Shown here: positions 10,501 through 17,692 of the stretch, piece after piece
Layout: each line of letters starts with the position of its first letter
How positions within the stretch are numbered: the stretch's first letter is position 1
DNA from: Ruminococcus sp.
Lineage (GTDB): Bacteria; Bacillota; Clostridia; Oscillospirales; Acutalibacteraceae
Assembly (NCBI GenBank): GCA_022779485.1
Contig: JALFTC010000004.1
Span: forward strand, 1 to 58,763
Reading direction: 5' to 3'
DNA: 58,763 bases
Program-made: the position numbers and the translations under genes
The notes under the pieces: generated by a model
Told to the model about the DNA's origin: nothing
Database searches by the model: none
What the model saw: the letters and a program-made list of their open reading frames with translations, nothing else

Positions 10501-11779
10501 ACTTAACTATTCTAAGTTAATTGATTACGCAGCAGATAAAACTGTAAACCCATCTAATATTGTAGATTCCTACTATTACTGGTCATCACAGGAAAAAGCT
10601 GTTACAGGTATTCAGACTAAGAAGAATTATCATAATAATGGCGAGGTATACCCTGCAACCCCATATCATACAGACCAGTACGGCAATGTGAACAAGTCTG
10701 GAACAGATGCCGACAAGTGGGTAACATATCAGAAAGCTGATAATACTTACATAGCCGAAGGTGCTCTTGGCGAAGCTTCTGATGTTAAGAAAATCACAGT
10801 ATGGTATTTCAACACACCAAAGAAATACTCTTGTACAATGCACTTTGCAAATACTGCTGGAAATCTTAAACAGATAGGTGAAACAGGTAAGTACTACGGA
10901 AATGACACAGAGTCCAAAAATAATCTGTACTATAATGTAAGACTTGGTACTGCAAATTCAAAGAATGACGGTAACGCTATTCCGAATTATCTTAAAAATT
11001 ATGGTGTTAAAGAGGCTTTTGTTGGAACAATAGCCAAAACCGCAGAAACTATTGGTGACAAACAGTTCCTATATTGGGCATACGATGCAGAGGGTAAGAA
11101 CATAGCTTCTACTAACAGATACTATGAGTACAGAATTACATCTTCAATGACTCTCTATGCAATTTATGGAACTGAAGAGATAACTCAGCCGGGACTTACT
11201 GTTAAGGCAAATGTTCCTGATGTTTATGATGAGGGCGGTGTGTCCTATACCCGTCTTAACACAACATTCAACCCATATAATTGCCCTGATAATGACACAA
11301 ATATCTCTGATATCGGTGTAATTTATATGAGAGCATCTAAATCTGCCGAAAAGAAGATTGAGGGACTTTCAGCCGATGACTTCTTATTATTAAGGAATCA
11401 GATTGCCACCGCCGTAAAAGATGCCCAAACAACCGGCTTGGTTAAGGGTTCGGTTACAGTTGATTTAACTACAAAAAAATACAACGGATTTAAATATACT
11501 ATTAAACAGAGTCCTTCTGCGGCATATGATGTTAAGTTAACTTCTAAGAATAGAGTAATGTTTACCGATTCCTTCCAAACATCTTCACTTGCCAATTATA
11601 CTTACTATGTATTCGGTGTAATGGTGTATAATAATTATCCTCAGGATGGCGGTACAACTGCTACTACGCCAACCGCTATCTGCAGTGATAACTATGCTAA
11701 ATATACCTTCAACGCATCAGGTGTTTGTGAAGATACTTTTGATGTAGAAGATGATAAGACTACTACTACCACATCATAA
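4592..11779 (+). CDS. Giant secreted multi-module protein with putative starch-binding and InlB/Flg_new-type repeats
   Basis: 2395 residues; the ATG at 4592 is preceded by GGAGGT with 7-base spacing, better than the ATG at 4577 inside that site. A signal peptide covers about residues 1-32 (basic start, then a WALVLAVLMLL core). A CBM26-like module lies at about 48-170 (VYFDN...AYVYYW) and another at about 846-950 (IYVDVSNAT...VAIYYWD); about 603-842 is a run of bacterial-repeat domains with GYxVxxW/GWxV motifs, as in listerial InlB repeats; about 1043-1140 resembles the X25/SusE type (SLVGDFGNYLLL). More repeats with KFVGWST and FLYWAYD follow. I see no catalytic domain, dockerin, sortase signal or transmembrane anchor, and the tail is Thr-rich. 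The likely role is starch or surface adhesion; the substrate is inferred only from module resemblance. An LRR-dockerin gene follows. Confidence 0.8.
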   Translation: MKMKIKQTLRSMWALVLAVLMLLSTFSAVAVTLNTESTGAQTDVESVGAYVSVYFDNSSANWTQAYVYYWTGTTQEYNNQKQYSSNSGLVFANGSGKVTRVPATLSGSYYTAEVPSTAEYIAFTNDTQDVSNWGGLGGRSGYIYACSFDETNFITYNHKFDSSKTLFTPVTTVLTYNTNMSYYNGTWSEYSGGSGTTSYYVTYGVDSSTSAYGSLTCAKSDGNTVNSDSSVDSGTPVTFTATPSEGYAVEGWYSDSSCNNNNKITEAGTNTEYTTIITQNTEVYVKFKSSTITPITDTNLINILNRTKTQAYFGYPSDWNTTTVYVNNGTNNVDSGEKQGTFKVSDVNYAYSGLTLASNTNLKNYRISNKSAEGTGNDYWTGCPISGTDLNLVGGAFYYITGSSVNSAVIVSPHTAQTSINATSFAAGTTDKLSVTTKATETTSSTGNALKYQYYLKSGSDYIRLGSTDIDASISDTVTDFDISNLPAGNYEVITLLCDGNIYYVSDTTTADTFTVVSGYNVTTGVKVSADGTNYTDYDTQEVPTGGGSALTTTELTAKNISGYKFVGWEVSPDNATQIVGESSTVTYNPTEDVTVYAKYKKLYTITINQPANGTITISPDKTTDVVAGTEVTFTASPNNGDYKFDNWTGSFTDTTATVTKTVTSNLTVSAQFSDKTYTMTGAVANNTPSNATVTPDKTPAKKGDTVTFTAKDIAGYEVESWNVDGAASKTVSGDKKSVIVTVGTSDVTATATYKAKTYTASFGTLEHGTANINGGTDGESATVAFGSEVTINIKPNDGYQVGTVTVTSENVNGPINVTGTDNTRKFAMPAGDVTINITFTEKPTTKRIYVDVSNATSAFTNVAIYYWDKADKGKAEQMKPTEKPNVYYFDVPLENLKGFLFKKGIGTGSTDWGTKTGDLSIQNDGSDLYTLSAYSGSGDYTGTWSVYDSKFTITLPSAEHYNVNLKINGVSVADATPKANAGDVITFTITTKRDFDILKTVTIKDSSGDVTHNKANGVYTFTMPSSNVTIGATHDTLSSSYSLVGDFGNYLLLKKDVSTTSKYVYATVNLGAGSHHFKVLGPNSAWYGNDGTMNSASCTDWLFETSKQKDCYIDTTAAGDYTFILNTNTMRLSVIYPDVNYYIYGSFRKDGTEYGWDSENSRANLKFAYDSATGNYKLETGETVKTLSGSYYFWVSNGSKHYQPSTKNTSFHTFTGETDAQKMNLNLVNDKVDDNNLKFNDTNSTSTYTVTLWFDPVERRIWYTTAPDTSHAVYAKNGTLKTTYAYGKTEVTGSTSTKASSAIDTNTEKGTKYFAKTGDVLTITNTLNDTYYNQGYSVRAFVITSKTKSVTVSVNTSEKIATATYIMPDYDIEITPIYKNSNFTYYPVYLYPNGVNKNWGQEIAVYSYYYKNKTHADSTDKYMNSQYPGEPMMFDGEKYVTYVPKEYMEYDDTNKKWTAPEGYAISGVTFNNNQMDSVHNDYFLEEGQKVNKQTYDFDDFVKIVNNGYDTASFIVQQKTGTTSNKATLLGTGNVTITTPPKSYENNVSTLISDFSDTGKNGWERLTDLSGKDVSILGYQCGAADGSGSLNTENMLRIVSVGDLNHEKLDENNKSFGDAVGQWSVVWYVYDKDGKLITAAHPSQFVPKINEKTGVALALDEQSEAYKAVYNYSGQENCAFTAAYITYESEINSRIDGRWLYQTSIQTVDVNAKVVYKNAEGNFVEDANGTVATATLDDTDLPSKSVYIGTEVQYNAGSPKGEYKFVGWSTTPNAVAENIISSDATYKQSVNKDTTLYAVYVPLEAGEYNITHNIYKGAGAGNGTGNLSIIATVTHKDGTTTNISGSTLVSVTINETDKLTVKLSTVCTFGSTFIAYYKDDTKIDETDKGNTSSTYTLNYTYQDIIDAANSSNSLDFYSDLQRNSIVVNFKYYDRSVVNNTPADMNSSPSTITFDKAIPDSCYDNDNGKIKLNYSKLIDYAADKTVNPSNIVDSYYYWSSQEKAVTGIQTKKNYHNNGEVYPATPYHTDQYGNVNKSGTDADKWVTYQKADNTYIAEGALGEASDVKKITVWYFNTPKKYSCTMHFANTAGNLKQIGETGKYYGNDTESKNNLYYNVRLGTANSKNDGNAIPNYLKNYGVKEAFVGTIAKTAETIGDKQFLYWAYDAEGKNIASTNRYYEYRITSSMTLYAIYGTEEITQPGLTVKANVPDVYDEGGVSYTRLNTTFNPYNCPDNDTNISDIGVIYMRASKSAEKKIEGLSADDFLLLRNQIATAVKDAQTTGLVKGSVTVDLTTKKYNGFKYTIKQSPSAAYDVKLTSKNRVMFTDSFQTSSLANYTYYVFGVMVYNNYPQDGGTTATTPTAICSDNYAKYTFNASGVCEDTFDVEDDKTTTTTS

Positions 11780-11799
11780 TTAAACTATTTGTTATTATG

Positions 11800-11831
11800 C
11801 TTACACATAACACCTCGGTGTTATGTGTAAG
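11800..11831 (+). terminator. Perfect inverted repeat between the giant gene and the LRR-dockerin gene
   Basis: CTTACACATAACACC and GGTGTTATGTGTAAG form a perfect 15-bp stem with almost no loop. It ends only 6 bases before the AGGAGA ribosome site of the next gene and has no T run. It could end most transcripts, protect the upstream 3' end, or mark an intercistronic processing site. Confidence 0.6.
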
Positions 11832-11847
11832 TTATATAGGAGATTTT

Positions 11848-12807
11848 ATGAATAAAAATAGAAGAATTCTTTCGTTGTTATCAGTAATTTCTATTATTCT
11901 CACATTCTCAATTATTTCTGTCAGTGCGTCAGTTACTACTATTGACGACTTCACAGTTAACATTAATGTATCTAAACAGAATTTGTCTATTGATGAATAC
12001 AACGGAAACGGCGGAGATATTGTAATTCCTGATAAATTGTCGGGATATTATGTTGACAGCATCAGCTCCAGAGCTTTTTTGAATTGTGAAAATATCACTT
12101 CAATTACATTTCCAAGATACTTGTATTCAATAGGTAGTTATGCTTTTAGTGGTTGTACAGGCATTGATTCAATTACAATTAATTATGCTACAAATATTAT
12201 TGAAAAATATGCTTTTCATAACTGTTCATCACTTACTACCGCTACAATTAATGGTAATATGACCGCTATTTCAGATTACACTTTCTATAATTGCCAAGCC
12301 TTAACTGATGTTGTTTTGCCTTCTACTATGAGGGTTATTTATGCCGGTGCATTTAGGGGTTGTACTTCATTGAAGAATATTAATATCCCTAATAATGTTA
12401 ACACCATTGGTGATTATGCATTTTATAATACCGGGTTGGAAAGTATTATCTTAGGTAAGAATGTTACAAATATTGGTGAAAACGCTTTTGGAAATTGCTC
12501 TGAAAATCTTGTGATTTCAGGTTATACCGGAAGTGTTGCCGAAGTTTATTGTGCAGAAAATAATATTAATTTTTATCCTCTTGATTTAAAGTACGGTGAT
12601 GTAAATAATGACGGTAAAGTTAATGTTAAGGATGCAACATTTTTACAGAAGAGCATTATTAATTTTGAGGGTTTTGAGATTGCTGACGGCACCAGAGCCT
12701 TCTATGCTGCTGATGTAAACGGTGATAATAAACTTGATATTACCGACTGCACTACAATAATGAAATACGCTGTTCGTGCAATAAAAAAATTTCCTGTCGA
12801 ACAATAA
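11848..12807 (+). CDS. Secreted BspA-type leucine-rich-repeat protein with C-terminal dockerin
   Basis: 319 residues from the ATG at 11848 (AGGAGA 4 bases upstream). The signal peptide is about residues 1-31 (SLLSVISIILTFSIISVSAS). Residues about 60-225 are BspA-like LRRs, each with an 'AF.nC..L..i.ip' pattern (for example YAFSGCTGIDSITI). The C-terminus (about 252-319) is a type-I-like dockerin with two calcium loops, DVNNDGKVNVKDAT and DVNGDNKLDITDCT. The dockerin should bind a cohesin in trans, placing a non-catalytic LRR module on a cell-surface complex, perhaps for protein-protein or substrate contact. It follows the giant protein gene and may be read through from it. The dockerin assignment is firm; the role is inferred. 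Confidence 0.88.
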   Translation: MNKNRRILSLLSVISIILTFSIISVSASVTTIDDFTVNINVSKQNLSIDEYNGNGGDIVIPDKLSGYYVDSISSRAFLNCENITSITFPRYLYSIGSYAFSGCTGIDSITINYATNIIEKYAFHNCSSLTTATINGNMTAISDYTFYNCQALTDVVLPSTMRVIYAGAFRGCTSLKNINIPNNVNTIGDYAFYNTGLESIILGKNVTNIGENAFGNCSENLVISGYTGSVAEVYCAENNINFYPLDLKYGDVNNDGKVNVKDATFLQKSIINFEGFEIADGTRAFYAADVNGDNKLDITDCTTIMKYAVRAIKKFPVEQ

Positions 12808-12812
12808 TTATT

Positions 12813-12835
12813 GCCCTCCTTTGGAGGGCATTTTT
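12813..12835 (+). terminator. Terminator of the LRR-dockerin gene
   Basis: GCCCTCC-TTT-GGAGGGC followed by ATTTTT, starting 5 bases after the stop codon. Confidence 0.92.
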
Positions 12836-12840
12836 ACTGC

Positions 12841-12869
12841 TTGATTTATTGGTCTTTTTCTCGTATAAT
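12841..12869 (+). promoter_or_regulatory. Promoter of the HprK-like/PqqD operon
   Basis: TTGATT, a 17-bp spacer and a perfect TATAAT, directly behind the upstream terminator. The predicted transcript start (about 12876) leaves a short leader containing the strong GGGGAGGGA ribosome site. Confidence 0.75.
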
Positions 12870-12896
12870 AGTAATGATAATGGGGAGGGATGGACT

Positions 12897-13610
12897 TTGT
12901 TATGTAAATTTGCAGAATTTTATGTGAAGTGCAACCCAAAATTCCCATACACAGCTGATATGATAGAGAAATTCAGGTGCGACGATGATGTTGACCCCTC
13001 AAAAATTATTTCTATCGGCGAAAATGTAACGCTGGAGGATTGCGAAAATTACCACATAAAGTATCCCAATGTTCCTGTTGACGAGGCGGAGCATATCTAT
13101 CTTGCTGACGAGCTTTTCAAGAAAATTCTGCCCTATAAAAGCATTATGATACATTCCTCCGCAGTTAAGTATAAGGGAAAATGCTACCTATTTTCCGCCC
13201 CATCGGGTACAGGCAAGTCAACACACACCCGCATTTGGGAAAAGATTTATGGTGATGATGTAAAAATAATCAATGACGACAAGCCTATTATCAGACTTAT
13301 GGGGGAGGAGCTTATCGCCTACGGTTCTCCCTTTGCAGGTGGCACTCACAAATTTTGTGACGACTTTGCACCCCTTACCGCCATTGTTTTTATTACACGA
13401 GCTGAAAAAAATTCCATACGGAAACTCACAAATAAAGAGGCTTTGCCGTTGATTTTTCAAGAAACTGTACGCAAGGTGTCAAAGGAGAGAATGCACCTTG
13501 TTCTTGATATGCTTGATGTTATCTTGAAAAATGTAGATTTATATGAGCTTTGTTGCAATATGGAGGACGACTCCGCAAAAATTGCCCACGATACCATAGT
13601 AAAGGACTGA
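12897..13610 (+). CDS. HprK-like P-loop kinase of a peptide-modification operon
   Basis: 237 residues. The TTG at 12897 is chosen because GGGGAGGGA (12882-12890) sits 6 bases upstream; an in-frame TTG at 12849 lies within the promoter. Residues about 82-109 match the HPr-kinase fold: 'MIHSSAVKYKGKCYLFSA' then the P-loop APSGTGKST, followed by DDKP (the acidic pair seen in HprK) and AYGSPFAGG. It lacks the N-terminal domain of true HprK, which is present separately at 54.2 kb. In paeninodin-type lasso clusters, HprK homologues phosphorylate precursor peptides; that is established for those clusters, and extending it here is inference. It is first in a run of five tightly packed genes. Alternatives are a kinase for a small molecule or another protein. 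Confidence 0.78.
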   Translation: MLCKFAEFYVKCNPKFPYTADMIEKFRCDDDVDPSKIISIGENVTLEDCENYHIKYPNVPVDEAEHIYLADELFKKILPYKSIMIHSSAVKYKGKCYLFSAPSGTGKSTHTRIWEKIYGDDVKIINDDKPIIRLMGEELIAYGSPFAGGTHKFCDDFAPLTAIVFITRAEKNSIRKLTNKEALPLIFQETVRKVSKERMHLVLDMLDVILKNVDLYELCCNMEDDSAKIAHDTIVKD

Positions 13611-13616
13611 TATAGA

Positions 13617-13880
13617 ATGAAAGTTAAAGAGGATTTCCTACTAAGAGAGGTTGCAGGTTGCTATGTAGTTGTTCCTGTTGGCAAAGCTACTGTTGATTTC
13701 AACGGTATGCTTAACCTTAACGACACAGGAGCTTTCCTTTGGGAGCATCTTCAGCAGGATACTACAAAGGAAGAACTGCTAAAATCAATGATGGAAACCT
13801 ACGAGGTAACAGAGGAATTGGCGTCTAAGGATATTGACAATTTTATAAAGAAGCTTGAGGACGCTGGTGTCCTTGAATAA
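13617..13880 (+). CDS. PqqD-family peptide-recognition protein (RRE)
   Basis: 87 residues, 6 bases after the kinase gene. It has the PqqD pattern: a beta hairpin at the start (FLLREVAGCYVVVPVG), 'LNDTGAFLWEHL' in the middle and a helical C-terminus ending 'FIKKLEDAGVLE'. PqqD-type domains bind leader peptides and deliver them to modifying enzymes (established for PQQ and many RiPPs). Here it has no fused enzyme, so it would act in trans with the kinase, protease or nucleotidyltransferase. The small size is normal for a stand-alone RRE. Confidence 0.88.
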   Translation: MKVKEDFLLREVAGCYVVVPVGKATVDFNGMLNLNDTGAFLWEHLQQDTTKEELLKSMMETYEVTEELASKDIDNFIKKLEDAGVLE

Positions 13881-14349
13881 ACAGCTCCCAATAAGTGAAT
13901 TAGTACCACTGTTTCAGGAAATTCTTGATTCCGGCAGTAATGTGAATTTCACCACAAAAGGCACATCAATGCTACCAATGCTTGGTGACGGAGTTGACAC
14001 AGTTGTCCTCACCAAGCCTAACGGAAAACTTAAAAAGTACGATTTACCATTGTTTTTCTTAAGGGGTAGCAACAGCTATATTCTTCACCGTGTAATCAAG
14101 GTGAAGAAAGACGGTACATATGTGATGTGCGGTGACAACAGAGATATTTGCGAAATCAATGTTACTGACCGGGACATTGTTGCTGTTGTAACAGCTTTTA
14201 GTCATAAGGGTAAAAAATATTCTGTTAAGGATTTCAGATATAAATTATATTGCCGTTTTTGGGTAGGTAAGAAGAAATTAAAGTGGAAATATTGTTCTTT
14301 AAAAGAAAAATTATATCCATATTACAGGAAGTTTTTTAAAAATGAGTAG
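13867..14349 (+). CDS. S24/S26-family (signal-peptidase-like) protease
   Basis: 160 residues from a GTG at 13867 (GAGG 6 bases upstream; TTG at 13873 is also possible), overlapping the end of the PqqD gene. A nucleophile box GTSMLPML matches the G-x-S-M-x-P motif of S26 peptidases, and 'YILHRVIKV' matches the HRV box, with His where bacterial type I signal peptidases have Lys, so a Ser/His arrangement like SipW is likely. There is no obvious N-terminal membrane anchor, unlike true signal peptidases; the C-terminus is very basic and aromatic (KKKLKWKYC, YPYYRKFF) and might touch the membrane. In this operon it is a natural candidate for removing a leader peptide. The function is inferred. Confidence 0.75.
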   Translation: MSLNKQLPISELVPLFQEILDSGSNVNFTTKGTSMLPMLGDGVDTVVLTKPNGKLKKYDLPLFFLRGSNSYILHRVIKVKKDGTYVMCGDNRDICEINVTDRDIVAVVTAFSHKGKKYSVKDFRYKLYCRFWVGKKKLKWKYCSLKEKLYPYYRKFFKNE

Positions 14350-16051
14350 AAAAGAGTACATTAAAAAACTTAATACAACTGCACTTCGCTGGATTCTCAA
14401 AAAAAGCAAATCCCAGTTTTTGAGCATTATTTTCTTTGTAATTCTCTATACCGCCCTTGCAGTTTTGGGGATTTATGTTGCTGTGTGCAGTAAGTATGTG
14501 GTAAATGCCGCCACAGGTCACGACCCTGCTTACGCTGACAACAGAATGGAGGGTGTGCTGTATTACGGAATTATTTTTGCCTTGATAATCGTTGGAGAAA
14601 TTATAATCAGCATTACTCAAAGAATATTTGTCTTTAGAATAAGTGCAAAGCTGGAAATTTCCTACAAAACAGAGCTTTTCAGGGAGATTATTCAAAAGGA
14701 ATTTGCCGACATAACTAAGTACCATTCCGGTGAGCTTTTAAACAGGCTGACAAGTGATATATCAACAATAACGGGGGCAATAGTCACCATTATTCCAAGC
14801 CTAACCTTTATGATTGTTAAGCTTGTTGGTGTTTTTGTCGTGTTAATTCAAATCAGCGTTCCCTTTACAATGATTTTCCTTTTTGCCGGCGGAATTTCTA
14901 TGTTTGTAGCCTCTCTTTACAAGAACAAGATGAAGTCGCTTCACAAAAAGGCACAGGAAACTGACGGTAAGGTTCGTAGTTTTTTGCAGGAAATTATGGC
15001 AAGCCTGCTTGTAATCAAGTCCTTTGAGGCGGAGGAAAAGGTTGCCGACAATGCTGTTGACTTGCAAAATGACAACTATATTATTAAGAGAAAGCGAAAT
15101 ACAATTTCTGTAATCAGTTCATCTGCCTTTTCATTTGTATTTATGATTGGATATGCTTTTGCCCTGATTTGGGGTGCATATAACATTGTGCTGGGTAACA
15201 TTACATACGGTGTGCTTACAGAGGTTGTTTCACTAATCACCCAAATTCAAGGTCCGATTTCGGGGCTTACAGGACTTTTCCCAACATATTTTGCCGCCAC
15301 AGCTTCGGCAGAACGAATAATGGAGATTGAAAATCTTCCTAATGAAAAGAAGATTAACGGTAATGTTGATGTAAAAAAGACCTACAATAGCCTTAAAACC
15401 ATTGATTTTGAAAACATCACCTTTAGCTATGACAGAGATGTTATCCTTGAAAATACATCACTTTCCATCAACAAAGGTGATTTTGTTGCGATTATGGGTA
15501 TAACCGGCATTGGCAAAAGTACCCTTATGAAACTGCTTATGTCAGTTTTCCGTATAGAAGGCGGTTCAATATATATGACTCTCCTTAACGGCGAAAAAAT
15601 GTATGTTGACAAAAACCTCCGCCGAATGTTTGCTTATGTTCCCCAGGGCAACTTCCTGTTGTCGGGAACTATTAGAGAAAATCTCACTTTTGTTGCACAA
15701 GATGCGACTGATGAAGATATTTACCGCTGTTTAGACCTTGCCTGTGCAGACTTTCTAAAGGATTTGCCAAAGGGACTTGAAACCAGACTGGGTGAAAGGG
15801 GAGTAGGACTCTCCGAGGGTCAAATTCAGCGACTTGCCATTGCAAGGGCGTTGCTCACAGGGGCACCTATCCTTCTTTTGGACGAATGTACATCTGCCCT
15901 TGATGAAGAAACAGAGAAAAAGCTCCTTACAAATTTGAAAAGGCTGAAAAATAAAACCTGTATCATCATCACCCACAAAAAGGCTGCTTTGTCCATATGT
16001 AACAAAGAGGTAATTATTGAGGATAAAAAGATTGTTGTAAAGGAAACTTGA
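14342..16051 (+). CDS. ABC transporter, fused membrane and ATPase domains (peptide exporter type)
   Basis: 569 residues, overlapping the protease gene by 8 bases. About six membrane segments occupy residues 25-310 (the first at FLSIIFFVILYTALAVLGIY). The ATPase domain has Walker A GITGIGKST (about 385-393), Q-loop YVPQGN, signature LSEGQ (about 489; the usual LSGGQ with G to E), Walker B ILLLDE and the H-loop 'IIITHKKA'. This is the MsbA/LanT-like exporter layout but without an N-terminal C39 protease, consistent with a separate protease in the operon. It probably exports the product, working as a homodimer. The substrate is unknown. Confidence 0.88.
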   Translation: MSRKEYIKKLNTTALRWILKKSKSQFLSIIFFVILYTALAVLGIYVAVCSKYVVNAATGHDPAYADNRMEGVLYYGIIFALIIVGEIIISITQRIFVFRISAKLEISYKTELFREIIQKEFADITKYHSGELLNRLTSDISTITGAIVTIIPSLTFMIVKLVGVFVVLIQISVPFTMIFLFAGGISMFVASLYKNKMKSLHKKAQETDGKVRSFLQEIMASLLVIKSFEAEEKVADNAVDLQNDNYIIKRKRNTISVISSSAFSFVFMIGYAFALIWGAYNIVLGNITYGVLTEVVSLITQIQGPISGLTGLFPTYFAATASAERIMEIENLPNEKKINGNVDVKKTYNSLKTIDFENITFSYDRDVILENTSLSINKGDFVAIMGITGIGKSTLMKLLMSVFRIEGGSIYMTLLNGEKMYVDKNLRRMFAYVPQGNFLLSGTIRENLTFVAQDATDEDIYRCLDLACADFLKDLPKGLETRLGERGVGLSEGQIQRLAIARALLTGAPILLLDECTSALDEETEKKLLTNLKRLKNKTCIIITHKKAALSICNKEVIIEDKKIVVKET

Positions 16052-16052
16052 T

Positions 16053-17246
16053 TTGAAACAGGAATTTACACAGCAGGAGAAAAGAGAATACAATTTTATA
16101 CTCAAAATCCTTTCAAAGCTTTTTGAAAGCTCAACCTGTGATATTTCCGATTTTGAAATAAATTTCAGTGAAATTTTCAAGATTACCGCTTTACACGGCA
16201 TAGCCAATATGGTATCCTATGCTTTGGAGTCTTTAGACCTTAATGTGCCAAAAAACGATTTTGACAGCTTTGTTAAGTACAGAAAATTTATGCTGATGAA
16301 GGACGCATCTCAATTTGCGGCAACTCAAAGGCTGATTGACGCCTTTGAAAAACAGGGGATAGACAACCTCCTTGTCAAAGGTCAATTCATTAAGGACGCC
16401 TACAAACAGCCTGACTTTCGTGTGATGAATGATGTTGATATTCATATCAGAAAGTCGGATATAACGAGGATAAAAAGCCTTGTTCTGTCAATGGATTATC
16501 AGGTGCTTGAAGAAACTGAGGATTTGCTTGTGGTAGTCCAACAGCCTTTTGTTCAAATTGAGCTTCACGGTGACAACGGAGAATTTCGTGATACCAAAAT
16601 GGGGGATAACCTTTTTGATGTTGCAAGGCTGAAAGAAGGCAAATCCCACACCTATGAGTTTTCCGTAAACGACCATTTTGTCTATATAATAGAGCATTAT
16701 GCAAAGCATTTCCGTGACCTTGGAGGAATGGGAATAAGGATGATTACTGATGTTTATAATCTTCATAAGCATTTGTATAATTCTCTTGACGAAAAATATA
16801 TTGAAGAAAAGCTGAAATCCTCAGGTACTTTCAAGTTTTACAAAATGCTCCTTTCAAAATGCAAACAGTACTTTGAAAGCGGGGACACTGACATAAACTT
16901 TGATGATGTAGATGTTTTTATTATGTCAAGCCTGTTATTCGGCAGGGAGGAAGTGCTTTATTACAACAAGCAACTTGATTATCAGCGAAAATACCTGAAT
17001 AATTCCGAAAAAGAAAATTATATTATTAGGCGAATTTTTCCGCCGAGAAAAAGGCTCATTGAAGAATATCCGTCACTAAAGAAAACAGGTGTAATATTAC
17101 CGTTTATTTGGGTACATCGAAACATAAAATTACTTTTTGGAAAAGATAAAGAGAACTATAAAAGAAATTTGAAAAATTACAAAAAATACAGCGATAATAC
17201 CCAGCTTGAATACCTTTTGGATGTTATGAAAAAGGCTGGATTTTAA
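16053..17246 (+). CDS. Nucleotidyltransferase family 5 protein (NTP_transf_5-like)
   Basis: 397 residues from a TTG one base after the ABC gene stop, with AGGAAA 6 bases after the preceding codons. The core motif 'LLVKGQFIKDAY' followed by RVMNDVDIHI (about 105-132) is the G-x-D-x-D-like nucleotidyltransferase signature of this family; 'VQIELHG' supplies the third acidic strand. The remainder is helical. Members of this family recur in RiPP-like and lasso clusters beside HprK-like kinases, where the nucleotidyltransferase extends a modification begun by the kinase. That role is a hypothesis here. It is the last gene clearly belonging to the operon. Confidence 0.8.
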   Translation: MKQEFTQQEKREYNFILKILSKLFESSTCDISDFEINFSEIFKITALHGIANMVSYALESLDLNVPKNDFDSFVKYRKFMLMKDASQFAATQRLIDAFEKQGIDNLLVKGQFIKDAYKQPDFRVMNDVDIHIRKSDITRIKSLVLSMDYQVLEETEDLLVVVQQPFVQIELHGDNGEFRDTKMGDNLFDVARLKEGKSHTYEFSVNDHFVYIIEHYAKHFRDLGGMGIRMITDVYNLHKHLYNSLDEKYIEEKLKSSGTFKFYKMLLSKCKQYFESGDTDINFDDVDVFIMSSLLFGREEVLYYNKQLDYQRKYLNNSEKENYIIRRIFPPRKRLIEEYPSLKKTGVILPFIWVHRNIKLLFGKDKENYKRNLKNYKKYSDNTQLEYLLDVMKKAGF

Positions 17247-17264
17247 TAGATTAGAGGTAATAAA

Positions 17265-17642
17265 ATGATTACAATGTTAAAAAGTAAGCTACACAGGGCA
17301 GTGGTTACAGAGGCTGATGTAAACTATGTTGGTAGTATTACCATTGACAAGGAGCTTATGGACAAGGCTGACATTTTGGAGTACGAAAAGGTCAGCGTTG
17401 TAGATGTTGAAAACGGTCAAAGGTTTGATACATATGTGATAGCAGGGGAAGAGGGTAGCAGAATAATCTGCGTCAACGGTGCCGCTGCAAGACTTGTGTC
17501 AGTCGGCGACCATATAATTATTATGGCTTACAGACTTATTGATGAGGAAAAGGCAAAAGACCACAAGCCATCTGTTGTCTTTTTGGACAGCAGTAACAAT
17601 CCTTGTGAGGCAAAGGAATGTAAGCGAATAGCGGGTAATTAA
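17265..17642 (+). CDS. panD: Aspartate 1-decarboxylase, pro-enzyme
   Basis: 125 residues, the usual PanD length. It converts aspartate to beta-alanine for pantothenate and CoA synthesis. The start MLKSKLHRA, the self-cleavage site at Gly-Ser in 'YVGSITID' (which yields the pyruvoyl cofactor) and '[14 protein letters not shown]' are all family hallmarks. AGAGGT precedes the ATG. It follows the nucleotidyltransferase by 18 bases and is therefore probably co-transcribed with the peptide operon, with no panB or panC nearby. Whether this is functional or just read-through is unclear. Confidence 0.95.
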   Translation: MITMLKSKLHRAVVTEADVNYVGSITIDKELMDKADILEYEKVSVVDVENGQRFDTYVIAGEEGSRIICVNGAAARLVSVGDHIIIMAYRLIDEEKAKDHKPSVVFLDSSNNPCEAKECKRIAGN

Positions 17643-17692
17643 AGGTAATTATAACAATTACTTTTAAATAAAAATTACAAAGGGGTAAGACA

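Noticed and set aside
12849..12896. Longer N-terminus for the HprK-like kinase
   Set aside because: It would lie on the promoter -10 and before the strong ribosome site; TTG at 12897 is better placed.
12897..17246. Lasso-peptide cluster
   Set aside because: Kinase, PqqD-like, ABC and nucleotidyltransferase fit, but there is no asparagine-synthetase-like cyclase or transglutaminase-like protease in the window.
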